From NCBI GenBank assembly GCA_029245345.1, contig JAQWPM010000024.1, forward strand, positions 171,525 to 235,524: a DNA stretch of 64,000 bases. Reading direction: 5' to 3'. Shown here piece by piece: positions 16,922-26,339 of this stretch. This DNA is from Longimicrobiales bacterium. GTDB taxonomy: Bacteria > Gemmatimonadota > Gemmatimonadetes > Longimicrobiales > Gaopeijiaceae. How positions within the stretch are numbered: the stretch's first letter is position 1; each line of letters begins with the position of its first letter. Both the position numbers and the translations under genes were made by a program. The notes under the pieces are model-generated. The model was given only the letters and a program-made list of their open reading frames with translations, did no database searches and was not told where the DNA came from.

Positions 16922-18352
16922 ATGTCCAAGTGCCGCGCAGCCGTCTTTATCAGCGCAGTCGGTGTATGCATTGCCGGGTGCGACGACGTCGTTATGACTT
17001 TGGACGATGAGAGCGGCTTTATCTGGACCGAGGAACGGATCGACGAGTGGCTCCAAGGGGAACTCGTGGATCGTGAGTTCGATGGCCGGATCGAGGAGAA
17101 GCTCGTCGAGCATCTCGGTCGCCCCATCAATGCCGAAAGAGCGGAGCTGGGAAGACTGCTCTTCTTCGACCCGATCACGTCGCTAACTGAAGACAACAGT
17201 TGTTCGGGGTGCCACGGGCCGAATTCCGCGTTCAACGATGCCAATTCGATCTCGATCGGAGTGGGCAACAACGGCATTGTTGGACCTGGACGTCGCGGCC
17301 CGCACAACCAAAGACGAGCGCCGACCATTGTGAATGCCGTCTTCTACCAGGCTCTGATGTGGGATTCGCGGTTCAGGTCGTTGTCGTTCGACCCGTTCGA
17401 CAACTCGCGCGGCTTCTCCTTTCCAGAGCCCGAAGGCCTTTCGCTGTCCGGTCTCGAACATCTGCTTGTGGCGCAGGCGTTCACGCCCGTGGTCTCCAGG
17501 ATCGAGATGGCTGGAGAGGAATTCGAGGGTGACAACGACGCCATGCGTGCGGAGATCGCCCGAAAAGTAAAGGAGGTCGAGGAGTATCGACTGCTCTTTG
17601 CGGCGTCCTTCGGGGATCTGTCCGAGGGGGCTCAACTCCGCTACGAGCACATCGCAGCTGCGATTGCTGAGTTCGAGTTCACGCTCGTGAGAGCCGACGC
17701 CCCAATCGACTCGTACGCTCGCGGTGACCGGACCAGTATGTCCTAGGACGAGAAGGCCGGAGCGAGGCTCTTTTTCGATGAAGCGCTGTGCGCGGAATGC
17801 CACCTCGTACGTGGCTTCGCCAATCAGATGTTCAGCGACTTCGAGGGCCATGTCCTCGCGGTGCCCCAGGTCACGCCGGTGTTTGGGAACAAACCGTTCG
17901 ACGGCGCCGGGAACGAGGACTATGGCGTCGAGCAGCACACCGGAAGGAACGTCGACCGGTACAAGTTCCGCACTACACCGCTCCGGAACGTGGCCTTCCA
18001 GCCGACGTTCATGCACAATGGTGCGTACGTCTGCCTAGAAGACGCGGTTCGTCACCATCTCGACGTGCGCAACATGTTGGAGAGGTACACGACGGATGCA
18101 CTGGGCCCGGGTCTCCAGGGCCCGGTTGGGCCCTACGCCGACATGTTGGATCGAGCCCAGCTATTGATCCTAAATCCGCACATCCTCTCCGAGGTGGAGA
18201 TCGCACAGATCATGGCGTTCGTGCGGGTCTCGCTAACCGACCCAGATGCCCACCCGGATCGTTTGCGTTCTCTCATCCCGACTTCGCTACCGAGCGGACT
18301 TCCGGTCCATCAATTCGAATTTGGTGCGCCGGAGCGGCAGTGCGCGATCTGA
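16922..18352 (+). pseudogene. Di-heme cytochrome c peroxidase (MauG/CcpA type) interrupted by TAG
   Basis: 476 codons with an in-frame TAG at 17744-17746 (codon 275). Lipoprotein signal peptide (CIAGC, Cys20). First heme motif CSGCH (94-98) lies before the stop, the second (CAECH) just after it in the same frame, followed by family motifs FRTTPLRNVAFQPTFMHNG. The stop falls in the inter-domain linker (YARGDRTSMS, stop, DEKAGARLFF), where homologues usually have Glu or Gln, so a single GAG or CAG to TAG change explains it. Termination would leave only the N-terminal heme domain. The flanking frame is otherwise undamaged, so this is very recent or a sequencing error. 22 bases after the OsmC-like gene; probably co-transcribed. 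Confidence 0.8.
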
Positions 18353-18454
18353 CCCGAAGCCTGGTGAAGAATTTCACTAGGTGATCGTCAGGTCGCCGTA
18401 GGCCTACTAGACTAGGTCGTTCAACGCACTGGGCAGCATGAAGAGGGAGTACGG

Positions 18455-19474
18455 GTGGAGCCTTCGACGATCGAAACGGTCGAAAATCGGATAAGCCATC
18501 TCACCGGGCGCCTCGAGGCGCTTCGTGGAGAGATCGCGAAACGTGTCGTAGGTCAGAGTGAGGCCGTGGAAGAGGTCCTCTTCTGCCTTCTGACTGGCGG
18601 GCATGGACTGCTGGAGGGGGTCCCGGGTCTAGCGAAAACGATGCTCATCCACACGCTTGCCGACGCCCTCGACCTCGACTTCAGTCGAGTGCAGTTCACA
18701 CCGGACCTCATGCCTGGTGACATCACAGGCACGGAGGTGATCGAGGAAGATCGTGCGACGGGACGGAGGACGGCCCGGTTCATCCAGGGGCCAGTCTTTA
18801 CTCAGGTGCTGCTCGCGGACGAGATCAACCGCGCGCCGCCCAAGACGCAGGCTGCGCTCCTCGAGGCGATGCAGGAAGGGCACGTGACGGCGGGGGGTGA
18901 AGTTCTCGAACTCCCACGGCCATTCTTTGTACTCGCCACCCAGAACCCGATCGAGCAGGAGGGGACGTACCCACTTCCGGAGGCCCAACTCGATCGTTTC
19001 ATGCTGAAGATCAGCATGGACTATCCGGATGGCGTGGAGGAGGTCGAGGTCCTACGGAGCACGACCGGCAGACAAGTCGGTGAGGTTGCACCGGTGCTCA
19101 ATGGTGCCGAGGTGCTCGAGTTACAGGGATTGGTGCGGGAGATCGCCGTGTCCGATGAAATCCTCGAATACACCGCACGTCTGGTTCGGAGTTCGAGGCC
19201 TGGGAGGCCCGAAGCGCTCGACATCACGAATCGGTGGGTGAGATGGGGTGCTGGCCCAAGGGCGGGCCAGTCCTTGGTCCTGTGCGCGAAGGCTTCAGCG
19301 TTGATGCGTGGACGGCTGCACGTCTCGTCGGAAGATCTGGCGCGGGTCGCTCCGGCTGTTCTGCGGCACCGCATTTTGGTGAACTTCCAAGCAGAAGCAG
19401 AAGGGCGTACGCCCGATGAAGTCGTTCGGGCGTTGTTGGACGGTGTGACTCCGCTCGCCAGCGAGCGTTCGTAG
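18455..19474 (+). CDS. MoxR-family AAA+ ATPase
   Basis: 339 aa, GTG start with AGGGAG upstream. MoxR AAA+: VVGQSEAVEEVL, Walker A GVPGLAKT (55-62), Walker B LLADEINRAPPKTQAALLEAM, sensor 1 ATQNPIEQEGTYPLPEAQLDRF. MoxR ATPases act as chaperones that mature or insert metal cofactors, usually encoded with DUF58 and von Willebrand-type or Bat proteins, as here. First gene of a cluster running to TldE at 31060. Twenty bases separate it from the DUF58 gene. Confidence 0.95.
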   Translation: MEPSTIETVENRISHLTGRLEALRGEIAKRVVGQSEAVEEVLFCLLTGGHGLLEGVPGLAKTMLIHTLADALDLDFSRVQFTPDLMPGDITGTEVIEEDRATGRRTARFIQGPVFTQVLLADEINRAPPKTQAALLEAMQEGHVTAGGEVLELPRPFFVLATQNPIEQEGTYPLPEAQLDRFMLKISMDYPDGVEEVEVLRSTTGRQVGEVAPVLNGAEVLELQGLVREIAVSDEILEYTARLVRSSRPGRPEALDITNRWVRWGAGPRAGQSLVLCAKASALMRGRLHVSSEDLARVAPAVLRHRILVNFQAEAEGRTPDEVVRALLDGVTPLASERS

Positions 19475-19493
19475 ACGGCCGGCAGGTCATGCC

Positions 19494-20432
19494 ATGAGAG
19501 GCGCTGCACGTCCGACCAGTGGTGAAGCGAGTGACCTACTCCCTCCGGAGGTGCTCGAACGCCTAGGCAGTCTCGACCTCGTCGCGAAGACCATCGTGCG
19601 GGGCTTCATCAGTGGTGCGCATCGGTCGCCTTTTGTGGGCTCAGGCGAGGACTTCTCTAGGCATCGGGCTTATCAGCAAGGTGACGACGTCCGTCGGTTG
19701 GATTGGAGACTCTTCGCGCGCACCGATCGACTCTACGTACGGCTCTTTCAGGAAGACTCGAACCTCCAGGGTTTCTTCGTCATCGACGCATCTGAGTCGA
19801 TGGGGTTTGTCGGGGACGGTGCGGTCAGCAAGCTACGGTACAGTCAGTTCGTGGCGGCGGCGCTCGCACATGTGATGCTGCGGGCGGGTGACGCACCGGG
19901 ATTGGCCTCCTTTGGTGCCGATACTGCGTTCCACCTTCCGCCCAGGAACCGGCCGGGTCATTTGCACGACCTATTGGTCGGTCTGGAAAGGATTGAGGCT
20001 CACGGGGCTGGAGCCCCATCTCAGGCGCTCGATGAAGTCGGCGATGCGCTCCGGAGGCGGGGTCGCGTCGTATTGATTTCGGACTGCCTTTTCGCGGACG
20101 ATGGTGAGGAGTTTCTGGCCGCCGTGGCGAGACTCAGAGCGCGTGGTGATGAAGTCATCGTGATTCGAGTCGCTTCGCGCTTGGAACTCGGCGAAGTGGA
20201 AGGACATGCAGCCCGGTATTTCGACCCGGAGGTGCCCCACCGAGTTGTGGACGCGGTGCCGGGCAAGGACCCCGGATTCCGCGGCCGTGTGGCTGAGTAC
20301 TACGACCGCTTGCAGCGGGGCCTGGAAGAACAAGGCGCTGAGTACCTGCCCCTCACCACGGACATGCCGTTGGTGACTGCGCTGGGCGGCTGGCTCATGG
20401 CGCGGGCGCGGCGAGAGGCCCGGGCGTCGTGA
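19494..20432 (+). CDS. DUF58 domain protein
   Basis: 312 aa. DUF58 signature SGAHRSPFVGSGEDFSRHRAYQQGDDVRRLDWRL begins near residue 40 (part shown from several motifs: FSRHR, YQQGDD, RRLDWR). The central VIDASESMGF resembles a degenerate vWA metal site (D-x-S-x-S). DUF58 proteins partner MoxR ATPases. The last bases overlap the next start (GTGA), so it is coupled to the BatA-like gene. Confidence 0.9.
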   Translation: MRGAARPTSGEASDLLPPEVLERLGSLDLVAKTIVRGFISGAHRSPFVGSGEDFSRHRAYQQGDDVRRLDWRLFARTDRLYVRLFQEDSNLQGFFVIDASESMGFVGDGAVSKLRYSQFVAAALAHVMLRAGDAPGLASFGADTAFHLPPRNRPGHLHDLLVGLERIEAHGAGAPSQALDEVGDALRRRGRVVLISDCLFADDGEEFLAAVARLRARGDEVIVIRVASRLELGEVEGHAARYFDPEVPHRVVDAVPGKDPGFRGRVAEYYDRLQRGLEEQGAEYLPLTTDMPLVTALGGWLMARARREARAS

Positions 20433-21799
20433 TCAGCGTCTTGCTCCCGGGCTTTCTCCTGGCCGGTGCGGGTTTGGCCGGGGTCGTCGGGGCGCTCCAT
20501 CTTCTCGCGAGGCGGCCTCCGGCAAGGGAGGCTCTCCCCACTGCCCGCTTCCTCAAAGAGGACGCTCGTACACTGCTGCGGCTTCAGTCCCGTCCGACCG
20601 ATGTGCCGCTCATGATGCTCCGCATGGGACTGGTGTTGTGCCTTGCTGCGGCATTCGCAGGAATGGTGTGGACTCCCGGGCGGAGCGGGGAAGGACACGT
20701 CGTATTGCTCGATGCGGGGGCCGGTTCTGGTCTCGACTGGGACTCCGCGATTTCCCTTGTCGCTGAGGCCACCGCGGGTGCGAACGGAGCGGAGTCTGTA
20801 GTTGTTGCTTATGGGTTGGAAGACGGTGCTCGCGAGGTTGACATTGCTTCCCTCGGCTCGCTCGAAAGAGGAACAGAAGCGGCGACCGCCGAGGACGGTC
20901 TCAGAGCGCTTCGAGAGGTGGTCTTGGCCGATACACGCTTCAGTATTGTTCGGGCCGAGTGGGTGCTGGTTCCGACTTGGAGTTCGTGGAATGATGGGGT
21001 CGGGCTCATGCGGCCCGCGATTTGGCCGGGACGACTTCCCATCCATGCAGTCCCATCTGCGCGAGCCGGTGGGTCTGCTCCAAGTGCGGGGAGTGATCCG
21101 ACGCGTGGACGGCGTGCGAGTGTCGTCGGCCTGGCCGCGGATACCCTCGAGTTGGCGCTCGGCGCTTTGGGGGTGCCTGTCGGACCTGTTCGAGAAGCCC
21201 CCCCACGGCCCGGGGATTGGGTCTTCGGAGACGGGATCTCCTCAACTGAGCTGGGTGCTCTGCTGGAGCGGGCTCGCAGTGGAGAGATCGTCGTGATTTC
21301 TGGGAGGCTTCCGGAGGGCGCGGCGGGTGTGCCGTGGGTTGGCGATGCAACGCCGAAAAGTCGTCGACAGGGACTCGTCGTGCCCGGCGAGCCCGGTTTT
21401 GCGAGCGGTGTCGAGAGCTTCGGCGGGACACCGGCAGAGGGTGCCGCGGTTGTCGCCGTCTTCGCGGACGCGACCCCGGCGGCGGCGGCTGTCTCGACAG
21501 GTGCGGGTTGCGTCGTCTACTTGTCTGTCTCGGTCGCTGACGGGGCTCTCCATGGGAGTTCCAACTACCCCGAGCTGCTTCGTCGGCTCACGGGTGGGTG
21601 CTCGGACCGAGACGTCCCGAACGCTCGGCTTGGACGGGGCGCGATCGCTTCACTGCAACGAGACGACTTGCCCGATGTGGTCGACGTTGCGGGACTCGCT
21701 GCGGACCAGGGAGTGCCTCTATCGAAATGGTGGGTTGCTCTGGCACTCGTCCTCCTCGGCGGTGAGTTAGCCATGACGAGATCAAGGCGGATGTCATGA
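20429..21799 (+). CDS. BatA-like membrane protein (aerotolerance regulator N-terminal domain)
   Basis: 456 aa, GTG start overlapping the DUF58 stop. N-terminal membrane segment followed by LHLLARRPPAREALPTARFL, typical of the BatA N-terminal domain, a second membrane segment (residues about 65-82) and a long exported domain with a degenerate vWA-like fold (LDAGAGSGLDWDSAISLV). Ends with a third membrane segment (KWWVALALVLLGGELAMTR). Organisation matches Bat proteins that work with MoxR/DUF58. Overlaps the next start (ATGA). Exact role unknown. Confidence 0.8.
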   Translation: MISVLLPGFLLAGAGLAGVVGALHLLARRPPAREALPTARFLKEDARTLLRLQSRPTDVPLMMLRMGLVLCLAAAFAGMVWTPGRSGEGHVVLLDAGAGSGLDWDSAISLVAEATAGANGAESVVVAYGLEDGAREVDIASLGSLERGTEAATAEDGLRALREVVLADTRFSIVRAEWVLVPTWSSWNDGVGLMRPAIWPGRLPIHAVPSARAGGSAPSAGSDPTRGRRASVVGLAADTLELALGALGVPVGPVREAPPRPGDWVFGDGISSTELGALLERARSGEIVVISGRLPEGAAGVPWVGDATPKSRRQGLVVPGEPGFASGVESFGGTPAEGAAVVAVFADATPAAAAVSTGAGCVVYLSVSVADGALHGSSNYPELLRRLTGGCSDRDVPNARLGRGAIASLQRDDLPDVVDVAGLAADQGVPLSKWWVALALVLLGGELAMTRSRRMS

Positions 21800-24663
21800 G
21801 GCTCGCCGCAACTGATCCCGTGGCGGTTCTTCTGGCAGAGGTGCGTCGCCGGGTCGTGGTGCGCGAGGTGATGAAGACCGGCGCTGTGGTGACGTTGGCG
21901 GTTGGTGCAACGGTGCTGGTGCTGCTCCTGGCGGACGTTTTGTTGACGCTGCCTGGGGAGAGCCGGCGGGTGCTTCGTTGGGTGCCGGCGTTGGCGGGTC
22001 TCCCTATTCTGCTCCTGTTCCGAATCGGAAGCCGTACGCGGCCAGGCAAGCTCGCCTCCCTGATCGACCAACGCGTGGAGAGCCAGGGCCTGGTGGCGAC
22101 CTATTTAGCCCCGAATACTTCAGGCCCTGTCGCGGACGCCTTTCGGTCGCGCGCTCAGGCGGTAGCGGGCTCGATCGAACCACGCAGGGTGGTGTCCTAC
22201 CGAGAGGGTGCACTTTGGATGGCCAGCCTGGCGGCGTGGGTGATGACCATTGGGATCCTTTCAGCGGGTGGTGGAACCACGTATTTGGCCGAGCGATGGC
22301 TGAGCCCAGGGGCGTCTGGCGACGTTGGAATCGCTGCCGGTGCTCGTGTTATGGCCGCGCCGACGACGACGGCCCCTGCGGTCGGGGCAGTCTCCTACAC
22401 GGTCCGGCCACCATCGTATTCCGGCTTATCGGTGGTAGAAGGCGATGCCTCCACTCCACTCACAGCGCTGCCAGGATCGGTCGTCGAAGTCCGCGGGAAT
22501 GGCCGGACGTCACCTGCGGAGTTGAGCGCCACGGTCGTGGGTGGAGAGTCGCTGGATCACCGTATCACCGTCGATGGGTGGGAGGTTGATTGGACCGTGG
22601 GACTCGACGATCGCGGCCTCGCCTTGTCGCTCACGGGCCCTGCAGGGCTGCTCGAACAGAAGGTGTTGCCGCTCCGGCTTGTTCGGGACCGAGCCCCTAC
22701 CGTGGCCCTGTCCGCTCCGGGCGAAGACTTGGTTCTCGCGACTGCCTCGGGCCGGATCCCGATCCGAGCGGAAGCGATCGACGACTTTGGCGTGGAGAGC
22801 TTGACGCTGCACTGGGTGTTGTCACGGGGCAGTGGGGAGTCGTTCGATTTCTCCGAAGGCGAGTGGCCTTGGGATTCCGTGGAGCGTGCGGATCGAAGGG
22901 CTTCGGGGGTGCTTACGCTGTTGCTCGACACGCTCGGCCTTGAAGCAGGCGACGTGATCCATGTCCGTGCGATGACCACGGACGGAAATGACGTGACAGG
23001 CCCCGGAGTCGGCGTGTCAGAGACCCGGCAGATTCGGGTCTCTAAGGACGACGATCTCTCCGACGTGACGACGCTCATCGGATTTCCGATCGACCGGGAG
23101 AGAGAGCCGCTCTTGAGTCAGCGCATGATCATCTTGCTGACTGAGGAGCTGAGGGATGGCTCGGCGGAGATGGACGCGCCGGAGTTGCGGGACGCCTCTG
23201 CGGACATCGCGGACGAACAGGCGCGCCTGCGCGCGCGCATCGGGGAGCAGATCTTCAGCCGAGCCACTGGAGCCATGCAGGACCCGGAGGCTCATCTCGA
23301 CTTTGAGGACGGTGAGCCCGAGGTCTTCCTGGATCAGCTCGAGCAGGCGGCCGCCCAGGGACCCGTAATCGATCCGGTGACGGGGATCGCTACCATTGCG
23401 AACGTCGATATCCCGGCGCACGAACACGACTCCGATCCCATCGTAGCGATCAACCGGTCGCTTCTCACCGTGTACAACTACATGTGGGACGCGGAGCGCG
23501 ACCTCCGGGGTGCGCTTCTCGGTCCGTCACTGGTGCCGCAGAACCTCGCGCTCGATGAGCTCCAACGTTTGCGTGAGTCGGAGAGGATCTTTGCACGGGG
23601 CAGGGTGGCTGTAGCCCCGATCGATGTACCGGCGGTACGTGGATCAGGGGATGTAGATGATGTCGTGCCGGGGGCTCGTGCAGTCGTCGAGCGTGATCCG
23701 ATGGTGGCTGGGAACGTCATTGGGGAGATCGACGCACTACTCGCCGCTCCCGAGCCGTCCGTGGGACGTATGGCTTCGCTGGCGATCTCCGGTCTCGCAC
23801 TGGATCTGCTCGAGGGTAATGGTGGCAGGGCGGCGAGCGAGGCTCTGGTAGCTGCGGCAGGCAGGGCAGACGTAGGAGACGGCGTCGGAGTGCGCACGCA
23901 CCTACTGGGGGCGTTGCGCCTGCTTCGCTCCACGCCGTCCCGCATGAGCACGATGGGAGGTGGCCCACCGAGGTCGTTCGCGGCTGCGCGGTACGTCCGG
24001 CGTGAGGGCGGCTCGTTCCGGTTGGAAGAGGACTCGCTGACGCAGTCCGAACCGTTCGTGTTCGCCACCGTGCAGTATGCGTCGGGAGATTGGGACTCGG
24101 CGCCTCTGGTTCCGGCTAATCTGATCCACTCTCTCGCCCAGTACACGGATGTTGCGGTGGCCCCCGAAGGGGTCATCGTCGACTTGGCTGCTCCGGAAGT
24201 CTTCCAGTACCCGTTCCTCTACTTGACCGGTCACCTCCCGGTCTTCTTCAGCGAGGCCGAGGGTCGCAACCTCGTCGACTTCGTGACGCGTGGTGGACTG
24301 TTGTTCATCGATGATCACAACCACGACATCGACGGTGCCTTCAACAGATCTGTTGTCGAGGAGATTGGTCGCCTGTTCGGAGCCGACAATCTGAAACCCA
24401 TTCCCGCTGAGCATGAGTTGTATTCGACTTTTTTTGAGTTCGAGGATGGCCCGCCGATCACCGGCCATGAACTCAGCGGCTGGGGCGATGGCCTGATCCA
24501 CCGTGAGCTCTTTCAGGTCGAGGTCGATGGCCGCATTGGCGTGCTCTATTCCAACAAGGATTACTCGTCGGAGTGGAGTTATCACTCGGACAACAAACGC
24601 TTCCTCGCCGTCGACAACACGCGCTTTGGGGTGAACATCCTGATGTACGTACTTTCTCGATGA
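21796..24663 (+). CDS. DUF4175-like membrane protein fused to a C-terminal DUF4159 domain
   Basis: 955 aa. Two N-terminal membrane segments, a third near residue 145, then beta-rich exported domains with a DUF4175-like stretch (DRAPTVALSAPGEDL, EAIDDFGVESLTLHW). After a low-complexity linker (about residues 715-745) comes a complete DUF4159 domain: ATVQYASGDWDSAPLVPANL, FQYPFLYLTGHLPV, GGLLFIDDHNHD, up to FGVNILMYVLSR. DUF4159 is usually a free-standing exported protein of about 210 aa and structurally related to glutamine-amidotransferase folds; here it is joined to the membrane protein in one frame. Twenty bases separate it from the next gene. Confidence 0.75.
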   Translation: MRLAATDPVAVLLAEVRRRVVVREVMKTGAVVTLAVGATVLVLLLADVLLTLPGESRRVLRWVPALAGLPILLLFRIGSRTRPGKLASLIDQRVESQGLVATYLAPNTSGPVADAFRSRAQAVAGSIEPRRVVSYREGALWMASLAAWVMTIGILSAGGGTTYLAERWLSPGASGDVGIAAGARVMAAPTTTAPAVGAVSYTVRPPSYSGLSVVEGDASTPLTALPGSVVEVRGNGRTSPAELSATVVGGESLDHRITVDGWEVDWTVGLDDRGLALSLTGPAGLLEQKVLPLRLVRDRAPTVALSAPGEDLVLATASGRIPIRAEAIDDFGVESLTLHWVLSRGSGESFDFSEGEWPWDSVERADRRASGVLTLLLDTLGLEAGDVIHVRAMTTDGNDVTGPGVGVSETRQIRVSKDDDLSDVTTLIGFPIDREREPLLSQRMIILLTEELRDGSAEMDAPELRDASADIADEQARLRARIGEQIFSRATGAMQDPEAHLDFEDGEPEVFLDQLEQAAAQGPVIDPVTGIATIANVDIPAHEHDSDPIVAINRSLLTVYNYMWDAERDLRGALLGPSLVPQNLALDELQRLRESERIFARGRVAVAPIDVPAVRGSGDVDDVVPGARAVVERDPMVAGNVIGEIDALLAAPEPSVGRMASLAISGLALDLLEGNGGRAASEALVAAAGRADVGDGVGVRTHLLGALRLLRSTPSRMSTMGGGPPRSFAAARYVRREGGSFRLEEDSLTQSEPFVFATVQYASGDWDSAPLVPANLIHSLAQYTDVAVAPEGVIVDLAAPEVFQYPFLYLTGHLPVFFSEAEGRNLVDFVTRGGLLFIDDHNHDIDGAFNRSVVEEIGRLFGADNLKPIPAEHELYSTFFEFEDGPPITGHELSGWGDGLIHRELFQVEVDGRIGVLYSNKDYSSEWSYHSDNKRFLAVDNTRFGVNILMYVLSR

Positions 24664-24682
24664 CTGCCCGGGTCGCGGAGTC

Positions 24683-26260
24683 GTGAGCGTCGTGTGGCAG
24701 AGTGCGCGTGCGACGCTGGGCGTCGGACTCCTAGCCTTGCTGGTATGGGGTGTGGGCGACGAGCGGTCGGGTGAGGAGGTCGTCCGTGTGACGGCTGCGG
24801 CCTCGGTCGCGGAGCTCGCGACCGCGCTCGCTAGCCGTCCCGCCGCGGGCATCGTTTTCGCCGACTCGATCCCTCCTTCCCATGGAGTGAGCCGTCTTCT
24901 GCGCGGTGCCGCTGCTCGGGGCCGCGCCGTGAGTCTCGTGGTGCCAGGCGTCCCTCCAGCGCTCGAAGTGACTGTCCCGGTGGTCACGATCGCCAAGCGG
25001 AGGAGTGCGCTCACGCTCACCGTGCGAGCGCCTGGGGGCACAGATGTGCCGGTGATTGTCCGCGATGGTTCCGGGGTAGGTGACACGGTCACCGTCAGTA
25101 TCGGAGACGAAGGTGTTGTGGTCGCCACAGTTGCCATCGAGCCCAGCCGCGCGGGACCGAACCAGTGGATCGTTACGATGGGCGCGGACTCCGTCGCCGC
25201 GGCGTCCTGGACCCGGCCGGAATCGCCCGTTGCGTCTCTCGTTCTGTCCGGATCACCAAGCTGGGAAATGCGAGCCGTATTGCGAGCTCTCGAGGCGGGC
25301 GGGGGGCATGTCGCCACATGGTCCGACATCGGCCGGGGCCTATCGTTGGGCTCGGAAGACGCGGTGGTCCCCACGACCCTAGCGGAGTTGGCGGACTTTG
25401 ATGTGCTCGTCCTCGTTGGGTCCGTGCCTGGAATGTCCACGGAACTGGTGCGTCGATGGGTGAAGGACTTTGGTGGCGGCCTCCTGATCATCGAAGAAAG
25501 CCTGGCTGATGGTGGGTCTGTCACCCAACGAGTCGCCGGAGCGGACGATCTTGTGTGGAGCGGACCTGCCGAAATCGTCCCCCTCCCGAGTACAGATCTC
25601 AAGCTGGTTGTAAGGACGACTCCGTTGACAGCGGGCACCGAGGCTGTGGCGTTCCTGGTTGGTGAGCCAGAAGCCACGCTGTCCACGGTCGAGTGGCTCG
25701 GTAGAGGGAGAATCTTCCGGTCAGGTGTCGAGACGTGGCCCTTTGTTCTCGAGGCTGGTTTGGGCGCCGAGCACGCGGCGTACTGGGAGTCCGTGGTCGA
25801 ATGGCTGGCGAGTGGGATTCGTGGTGACCGATATGTCTCAGGTCCGGCCTCTGTCCCGCATGGGGCCTGGGCGGGAAGGATCGACGGGGAGGTTCCAGAC
25901 ACCGTTACGGTCTCAGCGGAACGCGGCCCCCCGGTAGGCCGACTAGAAGTCGTGCGCGGCTCCGACTCTGTGGGTGTCATGCGGTTCGTCCCCACGAGCG
26001 TTGGCACTTTTACGTTCGGAGGAGGCCTCGACGCCGGGCTCAGGACAGTGTCGGCTACGGGGCGAAGTTCTTGGGTCGATGCGGCTCTCGAAATGGGGGG
26101 CGCCGGTGGAGAAATCGTAATATTGGGGCGCTCGGGTCTCGATGATGTGACCGGGCCGACCATTGGCGGATCGACGCCATGGCGACTTCCGGTTTTTCTC
26201 TTGCTCTCGGCCGTCGCCCTTCTTGGGTGGGCCGTCCGGCGCATGGAGGGGCTGTCTTAG
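24683..26260 (+). CDS. Exported membrane protein of the MoxR-TldD cluster, unknown function
   Basis: 525 aa, GTG start. N-terminal hydrophobic segment (LGVGLLALLVWGVG), a large extracytoplasmic part and a C-terminal membrane anchor (LPVFLLLSAVALLGWAV, about residues 500-517) with a short cytoplasmic tail. The middle has a Rossmann-like stretch (LADFDVLVLVGSVPGMSTELVRRWV and FGGGLLIIEES), like the class-I glutamine-amidotransferase-type domains found in Bat-associated proteins. No catalytic triad recognised. Its place between DUF4159 and TldD suggests a structural or scaffold role in the same system. Confidence 0.6.
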   Translation: MSVVWQSARATLGVGLLALLVWGVGDERSGEEVVRVTAAASVAELATALASRPAAGIVFADSIPPSHGVSRLLRGAAARGRAVSLVVPGVPPALEVTVPVVTIAKRRSALTLTVRAPGGTDVPVIVRDGSGVGDTVTVSIGDEGVVVATVAIEPSRAGPNQWIVTMGADSVAAASWTRPESPVASLVLSGSPSWEMRAVLRALEAGGGHVATWSDIGRGLSLGSEDAVVPTTLAELADFDVLVLVGSVPGMSTELVRRWVKDFGGGLLIIEESLADGGSVTQRVAGADDLVWSGPAEIVPLPSTDLKLVVRTTPLTAGTEAVAFLVGEPEATLSTVEWLGRGRIFRSGVETWPFVLEAGLGAEHAAYWESVVEWLASGIRGDRYVSGPASVPHGAWAGRIDGEVPDTVTVSAERGPPVGRLEVVRGSDSVGVMRFVPTSVGTFTFGGGLDAGLRTVSATGRSSWVDAALEMGGAGGEIVILGRSGLDDVTGPTIGGSTPWRLPVFLLLSAVALLGWAVRRMEGLS

Positions 26261-26339
26261 GAGGCACGGGCTTGCCGCTCGTCCCACCGCGCTCCACAAT
26301 CGCCTTCCGGCCGGATCGAGGACCAGACCAGGAAGCGAC

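Noticed and set aside
17744..17746. TAG read as pyrrolysine
   Set aside because: Pyrrolysine is almost confined to methylamine methyltransferases; the residue lies in a variable linker, so mutation or error is far likelier.
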